Source: Clostridia bacterium
GTDB lineage: Bacteria; Bacillota_A; Clostridia; Oscillospirales; CAG-272
DNA: 23,134 bases
Direction of reading: 5' to 3'
NCBI GenBank assembly: GCA_017632155.1
Contig: JAGBRZ010000197.1
Span: 1 to 23,134, forward strand
Below the pieces are notes generated by a model, which saw only the letters and a program-made list of their open reading frames with translations, was not told the origin of the DNA and made no database searches. Below are positions 21,300 to 23,134 of the stretch, in pieces; the first letter of the stretch is position 1, and each line of letters begins with the position of its first letter. The translations under genes were made by a program, and so were the position numbers.

Positions 21300-22493
21300 A
21301 TGTTTGATACCATCCTCGGTTGGATAGGATCATTCCTTGGCTGGCTTGACTCTATCACGGGAAACTATGTTTGGGCACTCTTCATCTTCGCCATCATAGT
21401 TGAGATCATTCTTCTTCCCTTTACCATCAAGCAGCAGCAAAACTCCATTAAACAAGCAAAATTACGTCCGAAGGAAATGGCGATCCGCAACAAGTATAAG
21501 GGTCGCAACGACCGCGCGACGCAGATGAAGGTCTCCGAGGAGATCCAGGCTATGTATCAGAAGGAAAACTTCAGCCCCTTTTCCGGCTGTTTGCAGCTTT
21601 TCATTCAGATGCCCATCATCCTTGCGCTCTATCAGGTCGTTATCAACCCCCTCCAGCACGTGCTCCACGTAAGTGAAAAGGCTATCCTCGCTATGCAGAC
21701 CTACGTGACCGCGGCAGTCGAAGAGGGCGGTCTCGGACTTACCGTAAACTCGCAGAGAGGAACCATCGAGCTCATTTCCATCATCAAGGAAAAGGGTATG
21801 GAATTCTTCTCCGGCATCGTTGGATACGTTGACAGCGTTGGTTCTGTCAAGGGATTTGGCATTTCGGGCCAGGAAACCTACGACGCTTTTGCCGCAGTTG
21901 CCGACAAAATGCCCGATTTCACCGTTTTCGGCATCAACCTTGCCGAAACTCCCACCATCGAAACCCCCAGCCTTCTTTGGCTGATCCCCGTTCTCACCTT
22001 CCTTGCCTACTTCGGCTCGATGAAGATCAACCGCAAGTTCACCTATCAGCCCACCACCGGCAACGCCGAGCAGGACGCGCAGACAGGTTGCTCGAACAAG
22101 ACCATGGACATTATGATGCCCATGATGAGCGTTTGGATCTCCTTCGTCGTTCCCGCCGCGATCGGCGTTTACTGGATCTTCAAGAGCCTTATCGGCACCG
22201 TAAAGCAGATCATTATGGCTAAGGCAATGCCCGTTCCCACCTTCACGGAGGAGGATTACAAGGCTGCCGAGAAGGAATACGGTGGAAAGCCCGAAAAGAA
22301 GAAGCAGAAGGGCAACGCTGACCCCGAAGCAACGAAGCACAATCCCTCCTCGCTCTTCCATCAGGATGACGAGGATTACGTCCCTCCCGTAAAGGAAGAG
22401 GAGGAAAAGCCCGAAATTAAGGCCGATAACAGCGGCGCGATCTCCAAGGCTCCCCTCAAGGACGACCGTAAGCACGATAACAACGACAAGTAA
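21300..22493 (+). CDS. yidC: Membrane protein insertase YidC/Oxa1 family
   Basis: This 397-residue insertase helps proteins enter the membrane, alone or with Sec. The first helix is about 22-43, followed by the cytosolic hairpin (IKQQQNSIKQAKLRPKEMAI to YQKENFSPFSG). Further helices are at about 95-118, 224-240 and 270-300, and a charged Lys/Glu-rich tail runs from about 312 to the end, as in many Gram-positive forms. A loop of about 100 residues lies between the second and third helices. Position 35 in the first helix is Glu (IIVEIILLPF), where characterised Gram-positive YidC proteins have an Arg in the hydrophilic groove. No lipobox is present. A hairpin (21270-21288) separates it from yidD, and its ribosome site is weak. 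Confidence 0.94.
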   Translation: MFDTILGWIGSFLGWLDSITGNYVWALFIFAIIVEIILLPFTIKQQQNSIKQAKLRPKEMAIRNKYKGRNDRATQMKVSEEIQAMYQKENFSPFSGCLQLFIQMPIILALYQVVINPLQHVLHVSEKAILAMQTYVTAAVEEGGLGLTVNSQRGTIELISIIKEKGMEFFSGIVGYVDSVGSVKGFGISGQETYDAFAAVADKMPDFTVFGINLAETPTIETPSLLWLIPVLTFLAYFGSMKINRKFTYQPTTGNAEQDAQTGCSNKTMDIMMPMMSVWISFVVPAAIGVYWIFKSLIGTVKQIIMAKAMPVPTFTEEDYKAAEKEYGGKPEKKKQKGNADPEATKHNPSSLFHQDDEDYVPPVKEEEEKPEIKADNSGAISKAPLKDDRKHDNNDK

Positions 22494-22509
22494 TTTTTAA
22501 GAGGAAACT

Positions 22510-23134
22510 ATGAAAAAAGAAGTAACCGTAAAGGCAAAATCGGTTGAAGAAGCACTCACTCTTGCTGCCGAGCAGCTCGGCGCACCCGAGAGCGAGATCA
22601 AATACACCGTTATTGCCGAGGCTAAGCGCGGATTCCTCGGACTCGGCTCTGCCGATGCTGAGATCAGCGCATACTATATTCCCCGCGGCGAGCAGGCTGC
22701 GATCGACTTCATCAACACCGTTATCGCCGATATGCAGCTGACCGCTGAGATCGAGACCCGCGACGGCAAGGACGGCGAGCTCATCATCGACGTTTGCGGC
22801 GAGGGCTCGGGAATCCTTATCGGACACCACGGCGACACCCTTGACGCTCTGCAGTATCTTCTCAACCTTGCGGCAAACCGCCGCGAAGAGGGCGAGAAGC
22901 GCGATTACCTCAAAGTCACCCTTGACATTGAGGGCTACCGCGCAAAGAGAGAGGAAACTCTCCGCGCACTTGCACGCAAGCAGGCAGACAAGGTTCTCAA
23001 GTACAAGAGAAGCGTTATGCTTGAGCCCATGAACCCCTACGAGAGACGCATCATCCACTCCGAGGTTCAGACCATTAAGGGCGTAAGCACCAACTCCATC
23101 GGCAGCGAAAACAACCGCAAGATCGTTATCTATC
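22510..23134 (+). CDS. jag: RNA-binding protein Jag/KhpB (3' end outside window)
   Basis: There are 208 residues up to the window end, which is probably close to complete. The Jag N-terminal domain covers about 1-55 (AKRGFLGLGS). The KH domain follows, with GILIGHHGDTLDALQYL (101-117) and its GxxG loop at IGHHG. The R3H domain comes last, with NPYERRIIHSEVQ (175-187). KhpB-type proteins bind RNA, often as a pair with KhpA, and affect cell envelope growth; the gene is commonly found next to yidC. The ATG follows AAGAGGAAAC, 16 nt after the yidC stop. Confidence 0.95.
   Translation, partial: MKKEVTVKAKSVEEALTLAAEQLGAPESEIKYTVIAEAKRGFLGLGSADAEISAYYIPRGEQAAIDFINTVIADMQLTAEIETRDGKDGELIIDVCGEGSGILIGHHGDTLDALQYLLNLAANRREEGEKRDYLKVTLDIEGYRAKREETLRALARKQADKVLKYKRSVMLEPMNPYERRIIHSEVQTIKGVSTNSIGSENNRKIVIY

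Noticed and set aside
21462..22475. 337-residue reading frame antisense to yidC
   Set aside because: It is fully covered by a clear yidC on the other strand and shows no recognisable protein. Similar antisense frames at 11815-12627, 15292-16023, 2422-3306 and 5078-5692 are rejected for the same reason.
1..23134. CRISPR arrays, tRNA or rRNA genes
   Set aside because: No regularly spaced direct repeats, cloverleaf sequence with a T-arm motif, or rRNA-like sequence was seen on either strand.

Overview
The window looks like the chromosome of a Gram-positive, gut-type Clostridia (Oscillospiraceae/Ruminococcaceae-like). The grounds are near-consensus TTGACA/TATAAT promoters, strong AAGGAGG ribosome sites, BspA-type leucine-rich-repeat (LRR) surface proteins with Thr/Glu-rich linkers, and a Firmicute-type rpmH-rnpA-yidD-yidC-jag cluster at the right end. 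The lineage is inferred from protein character alone.

Layout. 1-390: dispersed repeat, terminator and promoter. 391-4938: a 1515-residue LRR lipoprotein. 5156-7230 (+): sigma factor S1 plus membrane protein A1. 7370-10674 (-): sigma factor S2 plus membrane protein A2. 10822-13674: a metal-resistance cassette, with an ArsR-AraC fusion regulator divergent from a free HMA metallochaperone and a P1B-type Zn/Cd ATPase. 13716-17054 (-): sigma factor S3, membrane LRR protein A3, and a third protein that joins sigma region 2 directly to a membrane segment and an LRR ectodomain. 17301-19216 (-): sigma factor S4 plus membrane LRR protein A4. 19217-20290: hairpins, repeats and promoters without genes. 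20291 to the end: rpmH, rnpA, yidD, yidC and a 3'-truncated jag/khpB.

The central feature is a set of four paralogous sigma/anti-sigma bicistrons. Each sigma factor is 185 residues. Each overlaps its membrane partner by ATGA, and the partner's ribosome site lies inside the codons of the sigma C-terminus. The four partners share a short cytosolic motif (L..A...ID...I.E), one membrane helix, and then an exchangeable outside domain: a Cys-motif propeller-like domain (A1), a propeller-like domain plus three copies of a module (A2), or BspA-type LRRs (A3, A4). I read this as a family of surface-sensing switches in which ectodomains have been swapped. The anti-sigma role is inferred from gene order and topology, not from a recognised anti-sigma domain.

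The most unusual gene is the sigma2-TM-LRR fusion (13716-15188), which lacks sigma region 4. Two leaders (S1, S2) share an identical inverted repeat, TGCACAA-N16-TTGTGCA. All four sigma genes have a related CTT-N4-RGTGAARGGA-like leader element. Copies of one dispersed repeat lie at both ends of the island, beside the rpmH operon that normally adjoins the replication origin.
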